Assembly: GCA_963717155.1 (NCBI GenBank)
Contig: OY970326.1
Location: 4,650,001-4,714,000, forward strand
Length of the DNA: 64,000 bases
DNA from: G963717155 sp963717155
GTDB taxonomy: Bacteria > Actinomycetota > Thermoleophilia > Gaiellales > JALYLC01
Direction: 5' to 3'
A program made the translations under genes and the position numbers. The notes beneath the pieces are model-generated. The model worked only from the letters and a program-made list of their open reading frames with translations, made no database searches and was not told where the DNA came from. Positions 6,759 through 15,901 of this stretch are shown here, in pieces (position 1 is the first letter of the stretch; each line of letters begins with the position of its first letter).

Positions 6759-8204
6759 CTAGGCGCGCGACCCGCCACCCGCACGGGCGTGGAGGAAGCC
6801 TGCTCCGATCAGGTCGCGGATCGCCGGCAACGCGCGCGTCGTGGCGCCGTCGTCTGGCAGGAGCGCTCGCAACGGCCGGCGGCCGTCGAGCCTGCGGACA
6901 ACTTCGATCGTTGCCGCGTCGACCCTGGGATTGAGCGGTACGCCGTCCTTGATCCTGAGCCTGGCGGCGAGAAGCTCGGCGCCGTTCGGAGTTTCGGCCT
7001 CGGTCTGGTCGAGACGCAGTCCATCGTGGGGAGAGACCACGAGCTCGAGGAGGTCGCGGTCGTCCGGGAGCGCAGCGACGAGTGTCTGTCCTGCGAAGAG
7101 CTGCTCGAGGTGGCGACCGGCTTGGGCCGCCGGATACGTTCGCGCCTCATCGACCCGAGTCCAGTTCGAACCTGATCGTTTGCGCAGGACGATCGCGCCA
7201 GAAGCGATGCGCGCGGTGTTCGAGTCGGCGAACGCCCGCACCCAGCGGTCGACGGTAGCCTCGAACTGCGCCTGATCGTGGTCGCGGAGCGGCCTGTTCC
7301 AGCCGACCGCGTAGCCAAGCGCGTCGCGATTGCCGGGCAACTGGAGGATCCAGGCGTCGCAGCCGCGCCCTTCGACCCATCTGCGGGGCCGCTCGTCCCA
7401 GTCCTCCCCGTACGCCACCCTGCTCTGATACAGGATGCAGGCGAATCCGCCGTCGCCCAGGAATTGCGGCACCTGCTCGACGATCGTCTGCGAGACGCCG
7501 TCGGACTGCGACGTGCCGTCGCGATACAGGTACGTGTTGTCGGGAGAGACGATGAACGGCGGATTCGAGACGACGAGGTCAAATTGCTCTCCGTCGACCG
7601 GCTCGAACAGGTCGCCTTCGCGTAGTTCCACCCCGCGCGCTTGGTTCAATGCGAGAGCCCACTCGGCGAGCTGTAACGCACGTGGATTCAGATCCGTCGC
7701 GATGGTCAGAGCAGCGTGCTTCGACGCGAACAGCGACTGAGCCCCTGAGCCAGTCCCCACGTCGAGCGCGGACCCAACCCGGCTGCGCGGCGTCAGATCT
7801 GCGAGTAGACCGGTGATCGCCGAAGCCCCGATCACGTGCTCTCGTGCCATGTCGCTGCCTCCCCAGTCATGGGCCACGAGCAGACCACGCCAGGGCTGCA
7901 CGGCCACTGCCGAGCGCACACCCCCATCCTCGCGAGAGAGCAGACCGTCGAGCTGATCCAGGTCAAGCCCAGACAACGCCCGCTGCGCGCGCTCGAAGTC
8001 GAGCCAATCGTGCAGTAGGAACAGTCGGATCAGCTCGGAGAGCCGGTCGCCTCCGAGTCGCTTGTTGTACACGAACGACTCGTGCGGATGGATATACGTG
8101 TCGTCGACATACAGGCGCGAGCGAACTGCCTCGTCGGTGTAGTCGTGTCGGCCGAGCAGGGAGCCCAGAGCCGCAAGCGCATCCGGCGTCGGTCGCGCCA
8201 TCAT
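6759..8204 (-). CDS. SAM-dependent methyltransferase with NPPF motif
   Basis: A 481-aa protein with an N-terminal helical domain (about residues 1-135), then a class I Rossmann methyltransferase domain. SAM-binding motif I is ALDVGTGSGAQSL and the acidic loop is TIATDLNP. The catalytic NPPF occurs in DLVVSNPPFIVSPDN, typical of enzymes that methylate amide or amino nitrogen (release-factor, rRNA or DNA N6-type). A C-terminal domain of about 170 residues follows. The architecture matches a widespread actinobacterial family whose substrate is not settled. It stands alone on the minus strand after the peptide genes; a link to peptide modification is possible but unsupported. Confidence 0.82.
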   Translation of the reverse strand: MMARPTPDALAALGSLLGRHDYTDEAVRSRLYVDDTYIHPHESFVYNKRLGGDRLSELIRLFLLHDWLDFERAQRALSGLDLDQLDGLLSREDGGVRSAVAVQPWRGLLVAHDWGGSDMAREHVIGASAITGLLADLTPRSRVGSALDVGTGSGAQSLFASKHAALTIATDLNPRALQLAEWALALNQARGVELREGDLFEPVDGEQFDLVVSNPPFIVSPDNTYLYRDGTSQSDGVSQTIVEQVPQFLGDGGFACILYQSRVAYGEDWDERPRRWVEGRGCDAWILQLPGNRDALGYAVGWNRPLRDHDQAQFEATVDRWVRAFADSNTARIASGAIVLRKRSGSNWTRVDEARTYPAAQAGRHLEQLFAGQTLVAALPDDRDLLELVVSPHDGLRLDQTEAETPNGAELLAARLRIKDGVPLNPRVDAATIEVVRRLDGRRPLRALLPDDGATTRALPAIRDLIGAGFLHARAGGGSRA

Positions 8205-8396
8205 GGCTCAGCCCGGCTCGTGTGGGAACACGAGATAGCAGGCAATCGTGCGCTCGACGAAGTCATCGTGACGCCACCGAGATATGAAGGGTGCGAGCGC
8301 TTCGTCCATGCCGACAGCCACGGCGCGAATATACGTCGAGTACGGACACGAGGAACGCCTAGGAGGTTGGAGCACCCACGAAAGAACGTCAGAACG

Positions 8397-8426
8397 CGAG
8401 TGGCCCACGCGAAGGTGGGCCACTCG
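8397..8426 (-). terminator. Strong hairpin terminator of the haloperoxidase operon
   Basis: A 12-bp perfect stem (8397-8408 with 8415-8426) with a 6-nt loop lies 21 nt after the haloperoxidase stop. On the minus strand it is followed by a T-containing stretch (CGTTCTGACGTTCTTTCG). Confidence 0.75.
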
Positions 8427-8447
8427 TCGATGAGCCCGGGTTGCGGT

Positions 8448-9752
8448 TTACGGGGCAGGCTGGAAGTAGCGTTCGAGTTCCCAGTCGGCGACGTTGTTGC
8501 CGAGCTTCTCGCCCTGCCTGACGGAGTTGCGGAAGTGGAAGCCGAGCCAGACGCGCGCGTCGACGACCTGCTTCTGTATGTCGTTGACGGTGGCGAAGTG
8601 CTGGCTCGTGGTGAGCAATGGGCTGCCGCCCTGCCCGCCCATCATGGTGACGTCGAGGTGGTTGGTGTGCAGCGCCGCCGCGAGCGCGTCGCTGAAGGCC
8701 GCGGTGAAGCAGCCGTGTTGGGACGGGTACTCGGGATGGCCCGGCACACCTAGCAGCGCCTGCCACGTCGGGTCGGCCGTGGTGTCGGGGTTGCCGTCCT
8801 TGTCGGCGTTCTGGATCGCCGTGATCGGCCGCCAGAACTGGTAGTAGAACTTGGAGTCGAAGCAGGCGATCCCGGCGTCGGTGGTGACGATCTCCCCCAT
8901 CGCGAGCAGGTGCGCGGCGTCGACGAGATCCATCCCGTGCTGGGCCACGATGCTCTGCATCGCGAGGTTGTACTGGTTGATGTTGTTCCCGACCCAGAAG
9001 AACGCGATCGCGGTCTGCTCCGGGGTGCGCACCGAACTGTTCAGCGCGCCATACGCCTCGGTCTCGTTGAGGTCCTTCGCGTACAGCCTGCTCGTCAGCG
9101 CGGGCGGCGGCTGCGCCCGGAACTGCGAGGGCCGCTCGAGCAGGAACGGCCGGAACGTGGCGAGCCACGGCGTCTGCACCGTCTGGTTCGGCTGCAGCTG
9201 CCACTGGCCGGGCAGGATCGGCCCGATCTGCCCGTAGCTCGGCGTCGCCGCGTTGAGGCCGTCGCCGGTGCGGAGCGCGATGATGTCGTTGGCGGACGCC
9301 TCGCCCAGCGCCACGCCGTCGGCGACGTCGCCCGTGAGCGTTGCGAGATAGGCGTTGTACTCGGCGTCGACGGTCGGCTGCTGGTCGTGCAGATAGTTGT
9401 CGAGGATCGTCTTCGTCGCCGCCGCGACCGCCGCCTGCACCGACGCGTTCGGGACAACCGTGAACGTGAAGTCGTGGTACGGCTGATAGCGGCCCTCGAG
9501 CTTCGTCACCGCGTCGTACACCGCCGCCTGCACGTACGACATGTAGACCATGCCGTCGGTCTGCACCTTCGTCGGTGTCGACGCACGCACCGCATTCACC
9601 GCGTACGTGTTCCACGTCAGCACCGCATCCGGTGGCACCGCCGTGGCCTTCCGCGTCGTCGGCGACGCCACCGACAGCGACGTGGTCGCGGCCACTGCGA
9701 GCATGCCCACGAGGGTGAGCAAGGTCGTGAGTCGAATCGTCTTCCTCTTCAT
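8448..9752 (-). CDS. Secreted vanadium-dependent haloperoxidase-like (PAP2 superfamily) protein
   Basis: A 434-aa protein with a Sec signal peptide (MKRKTIRLTTLLTLVGMLAV, cut near SVASP). The PAP2/haloperoxidase motifs are in order: KFYYQFWRP (K-x6-R-P), then GHPEYPSQHG, then ARVWLGFHFRNS. The family consensus is PSGH and SRxxxGxHFxxD. Here the PSGH glycine is Gln and the last motif lacks its initial Ser and its Asp, though both key histidines remain. Either peroxidase activity is altered or the protein is a relative with another role. AGGAGG precedes the ATG. It overlaps the upstream small gene by 4 nt, so the two are co-translated. Confidence 0.83.
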   Translation of the reverse strand: MKRKTIRLTTLLTLVGMLAVAATTSLSVASPTTRKATAVPPDAVLTWNTYAVNAVRASTPTKVQTDGMVYMSYVQAAVYDAVTKLEGRYQPYHDFTFTVVPNASVQAAVAAATKTILDNYLHDQQPTVDAEYNAYLATLTGDVADGVALGEASANDIIALRTGDGLNAATPSYGQIGPILPGQWQLQPNQTVQTPWLATFRPFLLERPSQFRAQPPPALTSRLYAKDLNETEAYGALNSSVRTPEQTAIAFFWVGNNINQYNLAMQSIVAQHGMDLVDAAHLLAMGEIVTTDAGIACFDSKFYYQFWRPITAIQNADKDGNPDTTADPTWQALLGVPGHPEYPSQHGCFTAAFSDALAAALHTNHLDVTMMGGQGGSPLLTTSQHFATVNDIQKQVVDARVWLGFHFRNSVRQGEKLGNNVADWELERYFQPAP

Positions 9753-10060
9753 TTCCCCTCCTCTAGGGTTAACGAGCCGCCGACTGTTTTCGCCGGACTC
9801 TCGTCTGCCGCGTTGATCCCGTTGAACGCCACCGCGGCGCGCTCGGCGGCCTCGAGCACTGCGTCAGCCGAAATGGCCTGGTACAGGTAGAAACACGCAT
9901 CGCTCTCGGGAACGAAGATGGAGCGCAGGAAGCGCACCGGGATGCCCTCGGCCTGCATCTGCTCGCTGACCTGTCTCGCGTGTCTGGTCAGCTGCGTGAG
10001 CTGACCCCAACCGCCGGCGGGGCGCGCGAGCTCGAGGGTGTAGTAGGCGAGCGTTTCCAT
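9749..10060 (-). CDS. Small DUF4242-like protein, partner of the haloperoxidase-like gene
   Basis: A 103-aa soluble protein. The segment VRFLRSIFVPESDACFYLYQ followed by AISADAVLEAAERA resembles the ferredoxin-like DUF4242 fold (short beta strands with a helix that begins A-D-A-V). The match is by pattern only. It is the first gene of a two-gene operon, its stop overlapping the haloperoxidase start. The function is unknown; small proteins of this fold are often ligand- or metal-binding. Confidence 0.65.
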   Translation of the reverse strand: METLAYYTLELARPAGGWGQLTQLTRHARQVSEQMQAEGIPVRFLRSIFVPESDACFYLYQAISADAVLEAAERAAVAFNGINAADESPAKTVGGSLTLEEGK

Positions 10061-10148
10061 GCCGACGACGCTAGGCCTCGGCGGCTCTCACCTTCAATTG
10101 TGGGAATCCACAGAGATTCGAGCGACGGTCGGGCTGCGCCAGCGCCGG

Positions 10149-12896
10149 TTATGCGTTTCCGGGCCGACCGAGCCGGCCGGCGAGTTCGGTGCGTGAGTGC
10201 ACCTCGAGCTTGGCGTACACCTTGGTGAGAGTCGCCTCCACCGTGCGCAGGCTGACGAACAGGCGCGTGGCGATCTCCTTGTTGGCAAGGCCACCGGCGA
10301 CGAGCTCCGCGATCTCACGCTCGCGCGTCGTCAGCTCGTGCGCGTCAGCCGGCCGCCGGCCGGGAAGTCGGGCGAGGTCGGCTGCGGTCCTGTCCGCCCA
10401 GCCGCCGGCACCGAGGGCATCGAAGCGCTCCAGCGCATCAACCAGCACGGCTCGGGCCGCGCCCCAGTTACGCGCGCTGCGCTCGACGCGACCGCTGAGC
10501 TGGAGCGTGCGGGCGTGCTCGAACGGCTCGGGGAGCTCGATGTGCGCCTGGAGCGCCGCTTCGATCGCGAGCCGGGCGCCGGAATGGTCGCCGCGGGCGG
10601 AGGCAACGAGCGCGGTGCAGCGCCTCGCCATCGCCTGGCACCAAGGGCGCTTTCCGACGGGAGAGGCGAGGAGGGTCTCGGCCACCGCCAGGGCGTCGTC
10701 GAGGCGTCCGACCGCCACGAGTGCTTCACCCAGCACCTGGGCAACGGGGAAAATCGAGAGGTCGCCCAGGCCGCGCTCGAGCATCAACGACCAGGCCGGC
10801 TCGAGCGCCGCGACGGCACCCTCGGGGTCGTCTTCGGCGAGCGCAACGAGGCCGAGTACCGACCGATTGTTGAGCGTATGCCAGAAATCGTCGGTCGCCT
10901 CGGCTGCGGCGAGCGCCTCCGTTGCACGCGCCCGGGCATGTTCGTGGTGTCCCAGCAGGGCCTCGACCATCGCGAGGGCGTACAGGACGCCGGTGACGAT
11001 CTGCGGGTGGGCTGCCTGGCGCGCGTGTGCGACAGCGAGTCGTGCATTGGAAAGAGCCGCCGACCACCGTCCCGCCCGCAGCTGCGCCTCGGCGAGATGA
11101 GATCGGGCGATCACCTCCACGGCCTCGAGGCCGAGCTCCTCGGCCATCGCGATCTCCTCCCGGTACAGCCGCTCGGCTTCAGCGAACTCGGTGGCGTAGA
11201 TGCACACCTCGGCGAGCGACATCCGCGGCGAGTAGGCGATGGACGAGCCGATTGACTCGTCCCACAGCGCGAGACCGCGACGCGCCGAATCGGCCGTGTC
11301 TCGACCGAGCAGGCATCCGAAGAGTCCGACGTAGCCGAGCGCCACGGCTTGAACGGCGGTCGCGCCTGCACGCTTGGCGAGCTCGATCGCTGTATGAAGA
11401 TGGCCCAGCGACTGCTCGAGGCGACCCATGCCGGCGCAGGTCTCCGCCATCTCGACGTGTAGCTGTGCGCTCGTCGCGTCGTCGGCCTCGGCGTCCTCGA
11501 GCGCCAGGGCAAGCTCGGCCAGTACGTCCTCATACGACATGCCCGAACCGACCGTGCACGACACCAGAGTCCACCTGGCCCGTGCCCGAGTGACGCCCGG
11601 TGGAAGCCGCCCGACCAGGCTCCGGGCGAGCCTCGCCGCCGCCTCGACGTCCCCGGACAGCTGGAGCTCCTCCGCGGCTCGGACCTCCCGCATCTGCACC
11701 GGTTCGGCGATCGGATCGAGGGAGAGCTCCGCAGCGCGGACCAGGAACTCGGCAGCAGCGGCATGGTCACCGAGGCTTGCCGCCGCCTCGGCAGCATCGT
11801 CCAGGATCTGCGCCGTGGACTCGTCTGGCTTGACGGCCGAGCGCGACACGTGATGGCCGCGTTCCACGGCGTCCAAGCTCGCCGCGGCAAGCCGCGCATG
11901 GATCTGGCGACGCTCGTCCGGCAACAGCAGCTGATACGCAGCCGCACCGAGCAACGGATGCGCGAATGACAAGCGCTCGCCATCGACCTCCAGGATTCCC
12001 GACGCGAGCGCCGACCGGAGCTCGGCTCGCCCGACTCCGGCGCGCAGCAACAGATCCGCCGACGGCTGCAGCGCCGCCGCGGCGACCGTGAGAGCCGTGC
12101 GAGTGTTCGGATCCAGCGTCCGCAGCCGTTCCTCGAGGACCAACGGCAGCGTCGAGGTACGGCTGACCGCTTTCGCCGAGTCGGCCTGGCGCGCGAGCTC
12201 GAGCGCGAACATCGGATTGCCGCCCGACGCGCGCCGAAGCGCTTCCAGACGCGGCCGCGGCAGCTGCTCTCCCAGACGCGGCGCCAGCAACGCACCCAGC
12301 TCGGTCGCCGATAGCGCGCCCACCTCGACCCGGCGCACGTCGTCCCAGTCGGACAGCCCGAAGGGGAGCTCAGCGCGGCTCCCGCCCGTCCGCATCGCGA
12401 CCAGCAGACGAACCGGCAGCGAGCCCATCCGCCGCAGCGCAAACGTAAGCGCGGCGACGGTCGGCCGATCCAACCACTGGACGTCGTCTACGACCATCAC
12501 GAGGTTCCCCGAGGCGGCCTCGAACCGAAACAGTTCCAGCACCGCACGCGAAAGGGCATGCGAGTCGACCACCGCGCCTGATCCCCCTCGAACCAGCGCC
12601 GCCTCGACTGCATACCGCTGCGCACCCGGTAGCTCCGCGAGGAAGTCCCTCCTCACGGTCGCCAGCAGATCGGCGAGACCGACATACGGAAGCTCGGCCT
12701 CACCCGCAGCCGGCCGGGCCGCGAACACACGTAAACCGGCCGCGGCGGCCCGTCCGAGGGCCGCACGAACGATCGTCGTCTTGCCCATCCCAGCCTCGCC
12801 CTCGAGCACGAGCGCGGCAGGCCCTCCCTCCGCGTTGCCGATGAACGCATCGACTAGCGCGAGGTCGTCCTCCCTGCCGATGATCTCGAGCCCCAT
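10149..12896 (-). CDS. Second large LuxR-family regulator with AAA ATPase
   Basis: A 915-aa regulator of the same architecture as the one at 516. Walker A is GEAGMGKTT, Walker B is LVMVVDDVQWLD, a long helical middle follows, and the C-terminal HTH is LTTREREIAELVAGGLANKE and then LRTVEATLTKVYAKLEVHSR. I chose the ATG at 12896 (MGLEIIGRED) because homologues begin close to the conserved G-R-E-D; a GTG at 12905 adds three residues. It lies upstream, on the same strand, of the small-protein and haloperoxidase operon and may control it, which is inferred from proximity only. Confidence 0.88.
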   Translation of the reverse strand: MGLEIIGREDDLALVDAFIGNAEGGPAALVLEGEAGMGKTTIVRAALGRAAAAGLRVFAARPAAGEAELPYVGLADLLATVRRDFLAELPGAQRYAVEAALVRGGSGAVVDSHALSRAVLELFRFEAASGNLVMVVDDVQWLDRPTVAALTFALRRMGSLPVRLLVAMRTGGSRAELPFGLSDWDDVRRVEVGALSATELGALLAPRLGEQLPRPRLEALRRASGGNPMFALELARQADSAKAVSRTSTLPLVLEERLRTLDPNTRTALTVAAAALQPSADLLLRAGVGRAELRSALASGILEVDGERLSFAHPLLGAAAYQLLLPDERRQIHARLAAASLDAVERGHHVSRSAVKPDESTAQILDDAAEAAASLGDHAAAAEFLVRAAELSLDPIAEPVQMREVRAAEELQLSGDVEAAARLARSLVGRLPPGVTRARARWTLVSCTVGSGMSYEDVLAELALALEDAEADDATSAQLHVEMAETCAGMGRLEQSLGHLHTAIELAKRAGATAVQAVALGYVGLFGCLLGRDTADSARRGLALWDESIGSSIAYSPRMSLAEVCIYATEFAEAERLYREEIAMAEELGLEAVEVIARSHLAEAQLRAGRWSAALSNARLAVAHARQAAHPQIVTGVLYALAMVEALLGHHEHARARATEALAAAEATDDFWHTLNNRSVLGLVALAEDDPEGAVAALEPAWSLMLERGLGDLSIFPVAQVLGEALVAVGRLDDALAVAETLLASPVGKRPWCQAMARRCTALVASARGDHSGARLAIEAALQAHIELPEPFEHARTLQLSGRVERSARNWGAARAVLVDALERFDALGAGGWADRTAADLARLPGRRPADAHELTTREREIAELVAGGLANKEIATRLFVSLRTVEATLTKVYAKLEVHSRTELAGRLGRPGNA

Positions 12897-13012
12897 CCTT
12901 CTCACCAGATCGTGACAAGAGGCGGTAACGGGGGCAAGGTCCCTGAGCAGAAGCCTCTACGTGGTCGGAGCTTGGGGTCGCCGAGCCCGGCACGCATCGA
13001 AGACGGCGAGCG

Positions 13013-14002
13013 CTACTTCAACTGCGTGGCGCCGACGAGGTTGAGGGCCGCGAGGGCCTTGTCCTCCCGGGCATAGCGCCGTGGATTGCGGTCAGGGACC
13101 TGATCCCATGTGTTCCAGTACTCCTCGAGCATCCGCCGGTTACCCGTCCTCATCTCCACTCCGAGATCGCGGGTGAGCTTCGAGCCGTCCAGTGCGTAGT
13201 GCGCCGCCGGATACGGGAAGACGATGTCGGTTAGATCGACCGTCTCGGAAGCGACGCCGAGTGCGTGCTCGTCGATCGGCACGAGCCATGGTTCCTGGCC
13301 GGCGACCTCGGCGCAGAGCTCGGCCCAGCCGCGGTTCGTGATGGCGCTGGCGTGGGTGCAGTTATAGGCCTCTCCTCCACTGCGGTCGGGCCGCTCGAGA
13401 GCCGCCACCAGCGCTCGGGCGACATCGGCGACGTATACGAACTGATTGACAGCAATTCCGTTGTCCGGCAGGAGAATCGGCCGTCGCGCCTCCAACCGCG
13501 AGAAGACGAAGGACTCGCGATCGGCGAAGTTTCCAGGCCCGAGGATGAAGGGGAAGCGGAAGGCTGTGACAGCGAACCGGCCGCCCGCATGGGCGTCCCA
13601 GAGGAGTCGTTCCGAGGCGATCTTCTCCTCGCCGTAGCGACCCCAGATCGGTATCGGGCCGAAGGGCGTCGTCTCCGGCCACGGCAGCTCCGCAGATGGG
13701 CGATAGACGGCGCCGCTCGAGATGAAGACGTAGTGCGCGACGCGGCCGGACAGGGCCTCCGCAGCGGTGCGCGTCCAATCGGAGAAATAGGCCGACATAT
13801 CGAGCACGGCATCGAAGCGTTCGGAGCCAAGGCCGGCGAGACCATCCGGCTGCGAACGGTCGCCCACGACGAATCGGGCCCCGGGGATCGAGGCGTTCGT
13901 GACGCCGCGATGCAGCAGCGTCACGTCTGCGCCGGCCGCGACGAGCGAGCGTGCGACGTGGATCCCCACGAAACGCGTGCCACCCAGGATCAGCAGCTTC
14001 AT
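13013..14002 (-). CDS. NAD-dependent epimerase/dehydratase (extended SDR)
   Basis: A 329-aa extended-SDR protein. The N-terminal NAD-binding motif is LLILGGTRFVG, the active-site region has ISSGAVY, and the catalytic Tyr-Lys pair is in WGRYGEEK. It resembles the nucleoside-diphosphate-sugar epimerase and UDP-glucose-4-epimerase-like group, but the substrate is not known. It is the last gene of the minus-strand catabolic arm led by the LacI regulator, 42 nt after the SDR gene. That suggests a role in oxidising or rearranging the imported sugar rather than cell-wall synthesis. Confidence 0.82.
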   Translation of the reverse strand: MKLLILGGTRFVGIHVARSLVAAGADVTLLHRGVTNASIPGARFVVGDRSQPDGLAGLGSERFDAVLDMSAYFSDWTRTAAEALSGRVAHYVFISSGAVYRPSAELPWPETTPFGPIPIWGRYGEEKIASERLLWDAHAGGRFAVTAFRFPFILGPGNFADRESFVFSRLEARRPILLPDNGIAVNQFVYVADVARALVAALERPDRSGGEAYNCTHASAITNRGWAELCAEVAGQEPWLVPIDEHALGVASETVDLTDIVFPYPAAHYALDGSKLTRDLGVEMRTGNRRMLEEYWNTWDQVPDRNPRRYAREDKALAALNLVGATQLK

Positions 14003-14044
14003 GACGTCGCCTCTCGGATCGTGGCGGCATGCATCGTCATCACG

Positions 14045-14848
14045 TCAGTCCTTCGTCCCGCCCGCGTTGAACGCGAGATTGCCGCCGTCGACCGGCAGCA
14101 GGACCCCTGTCACCATCGCCGCCGCGTCGGACACGAGAAAGAGCACAGGGCCCACCATCTCGTGCGGCTCGCCGAGTCGGTTGAGGGGAATCCCGGAGAG
14201 AAACTTGTCCATCAGGTCCCCCCGCCCGCGCGCCACGATCGCGAGCTTGAGGCCGGGGGTCAGGAACTGGCACGGCTGGATGGCGTTTACACGGATGCCG
14301 TGGTGTGCCCACTCAATCGCCATCTCTTTCGTCAGCATGGCGACGGCGCCCTTGCCGACGCTGTAGGCGAACGATCCGCGCCCGAGCGCGGAGGTGCCCG
14401 CGATCGAGCACATATTCATGATCGCTCCGCCGTTGCCGCTGTCGATCATGCGCCGCGCCGCCTGGCGGCAGCACAGGAAGTAGGTCGTGACGTTGCTCCG
14501 GAAGGCCGAGTTCCAGTCGTCGAGCGAAAGGTTCTGAGGTGCCCCGGAGATCGTCGCGAAGGGCAGGTTGACGAGGATGTCGACCTTGCCGAAGCGTTCG
14601 TCGATCTGGGCGAACGCGGCGTCGACGCCGGCCTCGTCCGCAGCGTCGACCTCGATCGACAACGCCTGCCTGCCTTGCGCTTCGACGGCCGCCGCAGCGG
14701 TGGCGAGCGTCTCGGCGTCCAGGTCGAGGAGCACGATGTCGGCTCCGGCTGCGGCGAGACCTTCGCAGATCGCGGATCCGAGGCCACCGGCCGCCCCCGA
14801 GACGACGGCGACCCTGGACGTGAGGTCGAACATCGCGGCGTTATTCAT
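14045..14848 (-). CDS. Short-chain dehydrogenase/reductase
   Basis: A classical SDR of 267 aa. The cofactor motif is AVVSGAAGGLGSAICEG, the acidic residue after beta-2 (LLDLDAET) favours NAD, and the catalytic Ser and Tyr-x-x-x-Lys are in SFAYSVGKGAVAML. I chose the ATG at 14848: GAAGGG ends 6 nt before it, while the ATG at 14854 would have no spacer. It probably oxidises a hydroxyl on the sugar or sugar acid handled by this cluster. The gap of about 80 nt to the hydroxyacid dehydrogenase holds no other feature. Confidence 0.85.
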   Translation of the reverse strand: MNNAAMFDLTSRVAVVSGAAGGLGSAICEGLAAAGADIVLLDLDAETLATAAAAVEAQGRQALSIEVDAADEAGVDAAFAQIDERFGKVDILVNLPFATISGAPQNLSLDDWNSAFRSNVTTYFLCCRQAARRMIDSGNGGAIMNMCSIAGTSALGRGSFAYSVGKGAVAMLTKEMAIEWAHHGIRVNAIQPCQFLTPGLKLAIVARGRGDLMDKFLSGIPLNRLGEPHEMVGPVLFLVSDAAAMVTGVLLPVDGGNLAFNAGGTKD

Positions 14849-14929
14849 CGTCATCCCTTCGCTGGCTGTCGTTGACGACATGGAATGGATCCCGCAACGG
14901 GCAGACGCGTGGCCCACCGCACTCGTTGA

Positions 14930-15901
14930 TCACGGACGGACGGCGATCCGGCCGACGCTGGGTTCACGGCCGGCGAGGTAGTCGAGGAGCCCGTCGATGG
15001 CCATCTCGCGCATCCGCCGGTTCGACGCCTCGGAGTACCAGGCGAAGTGCGGAGACAGGATCACTCCTGAAGCCGTGAGAATCGGATCGCCAGGGTCTGG
15101 CGGCTCGACGACGAGCACGTCGAGCCCGGCGCCACCGAGCTGGCCGGTGCCGAGCGCCGACACGACCGCCTTCTGGTCGATCAGCGCACCGCGGGCGACG
15201 TTGACCACGACCGCACCTGGACGGAGGAGCGCCAGTTCCCTCGCGCCAATGAGTCCTCTCGTGTCGTCGGTGAGCGGAACATGCAGCGTCAGCACGTCGC
15301 ACCTGCTCAGCAGCTCATCCAGTGTGCCGACGGTCTCGACGCCGGGCACCGTCTCGCTCGCATACGGGTCGAATCCGAGGATGCTGGCAGTGAACGGGAG
15401 CAGCCGGTCGATCACCGCTCGGCCGATCCGCCCGAGGCCCACGACTCCCACGGTCAATTCGCTCAGGGGCCTGATCGGCCTCAGCTGGGACCACGCGCGC
15501 CACTCGGTGCGCGCCACGCGATCGCCGTCGAGCAGCTTTCTGTTGAGCGCGAGGATCAGCGCGACCGCGTGCGTCGCGACCTCCTCGGTGGCGTAGTCGG
15601 GTGTGTGGAAGACGGCGATGCCGCGTTCCCTGGCGGCGTCGAGGTCGATCGCGTCGAGTCCGATGCCGGCGCGGGCGATGATGCGTACGCCGGGACCGAG
15701 TTGCTCGATGGAGGCTCGCGGCATGGGCTCGATCGTCACGACGACGGCGTCTGCCGCGGCCGTCTCGCGCGCGACCTGCTCGGGCGTGTCCAGCACGCGG
15801 AGCCGGAGGTCGACCGGACGTCCGCGGAGGTGGGCTGTCTCGACTTCGAGGTCGGTGAGGACGCCGGTCGCGACGACCACGCTGCAGCCGGAGTCGCTCA
15901 C
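14930..15901 (-). CDS. D-2-hydroxyacid dehydrogenase
   Basis: A 323-aa NAD-dependent D-isomer hydroxyacid dehydrogenase. The cofactor site is VVGLGRIGRAV. The catalytic Arg is in VNVARGALID, the Glu in LDVLVVEPPDP and the His in LSPHFAWYSE. The N-terminal catalytic domain contains RIIARAGIGLDAID. It reduces 2-oxoacids or oxidises 2-hydroxyacids such as glycerate or glyoxylate derivatives. The GTG at 15901 overlaps the stop of the upstream gene (GTGA), so translation is coupled. It fits a sugar-acid catabolic operon. Confidence 0.87.
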   Translation of the reverse strand: MSDSGCSVVVATGVLTDLEVETAHLRGRPVDLRLRVLDTPEQVARETAAADAVVVTIEPMPRASIEQLGPGVRIIARAGIGLDAIDLDAARERGIAVFHTPDYATEEVATHAVALILALNRKLLDGDRVARTEWRAWSQLRPIRPLSELTVGVVGLGRIGRAVIDRLLPFTASILGFDPYASETVPGVETVGTLDELLSRCDVLTLHVPLTDDTRGLIGARELALLRPGAVVVNVARGALIDQKAVVSALGTGQLGGAGLDVLVVEPPDPGDPILTASGVILSPHFAWYSEASNRRMREMAIDGLLDYLAGREPSVGRIAVRP

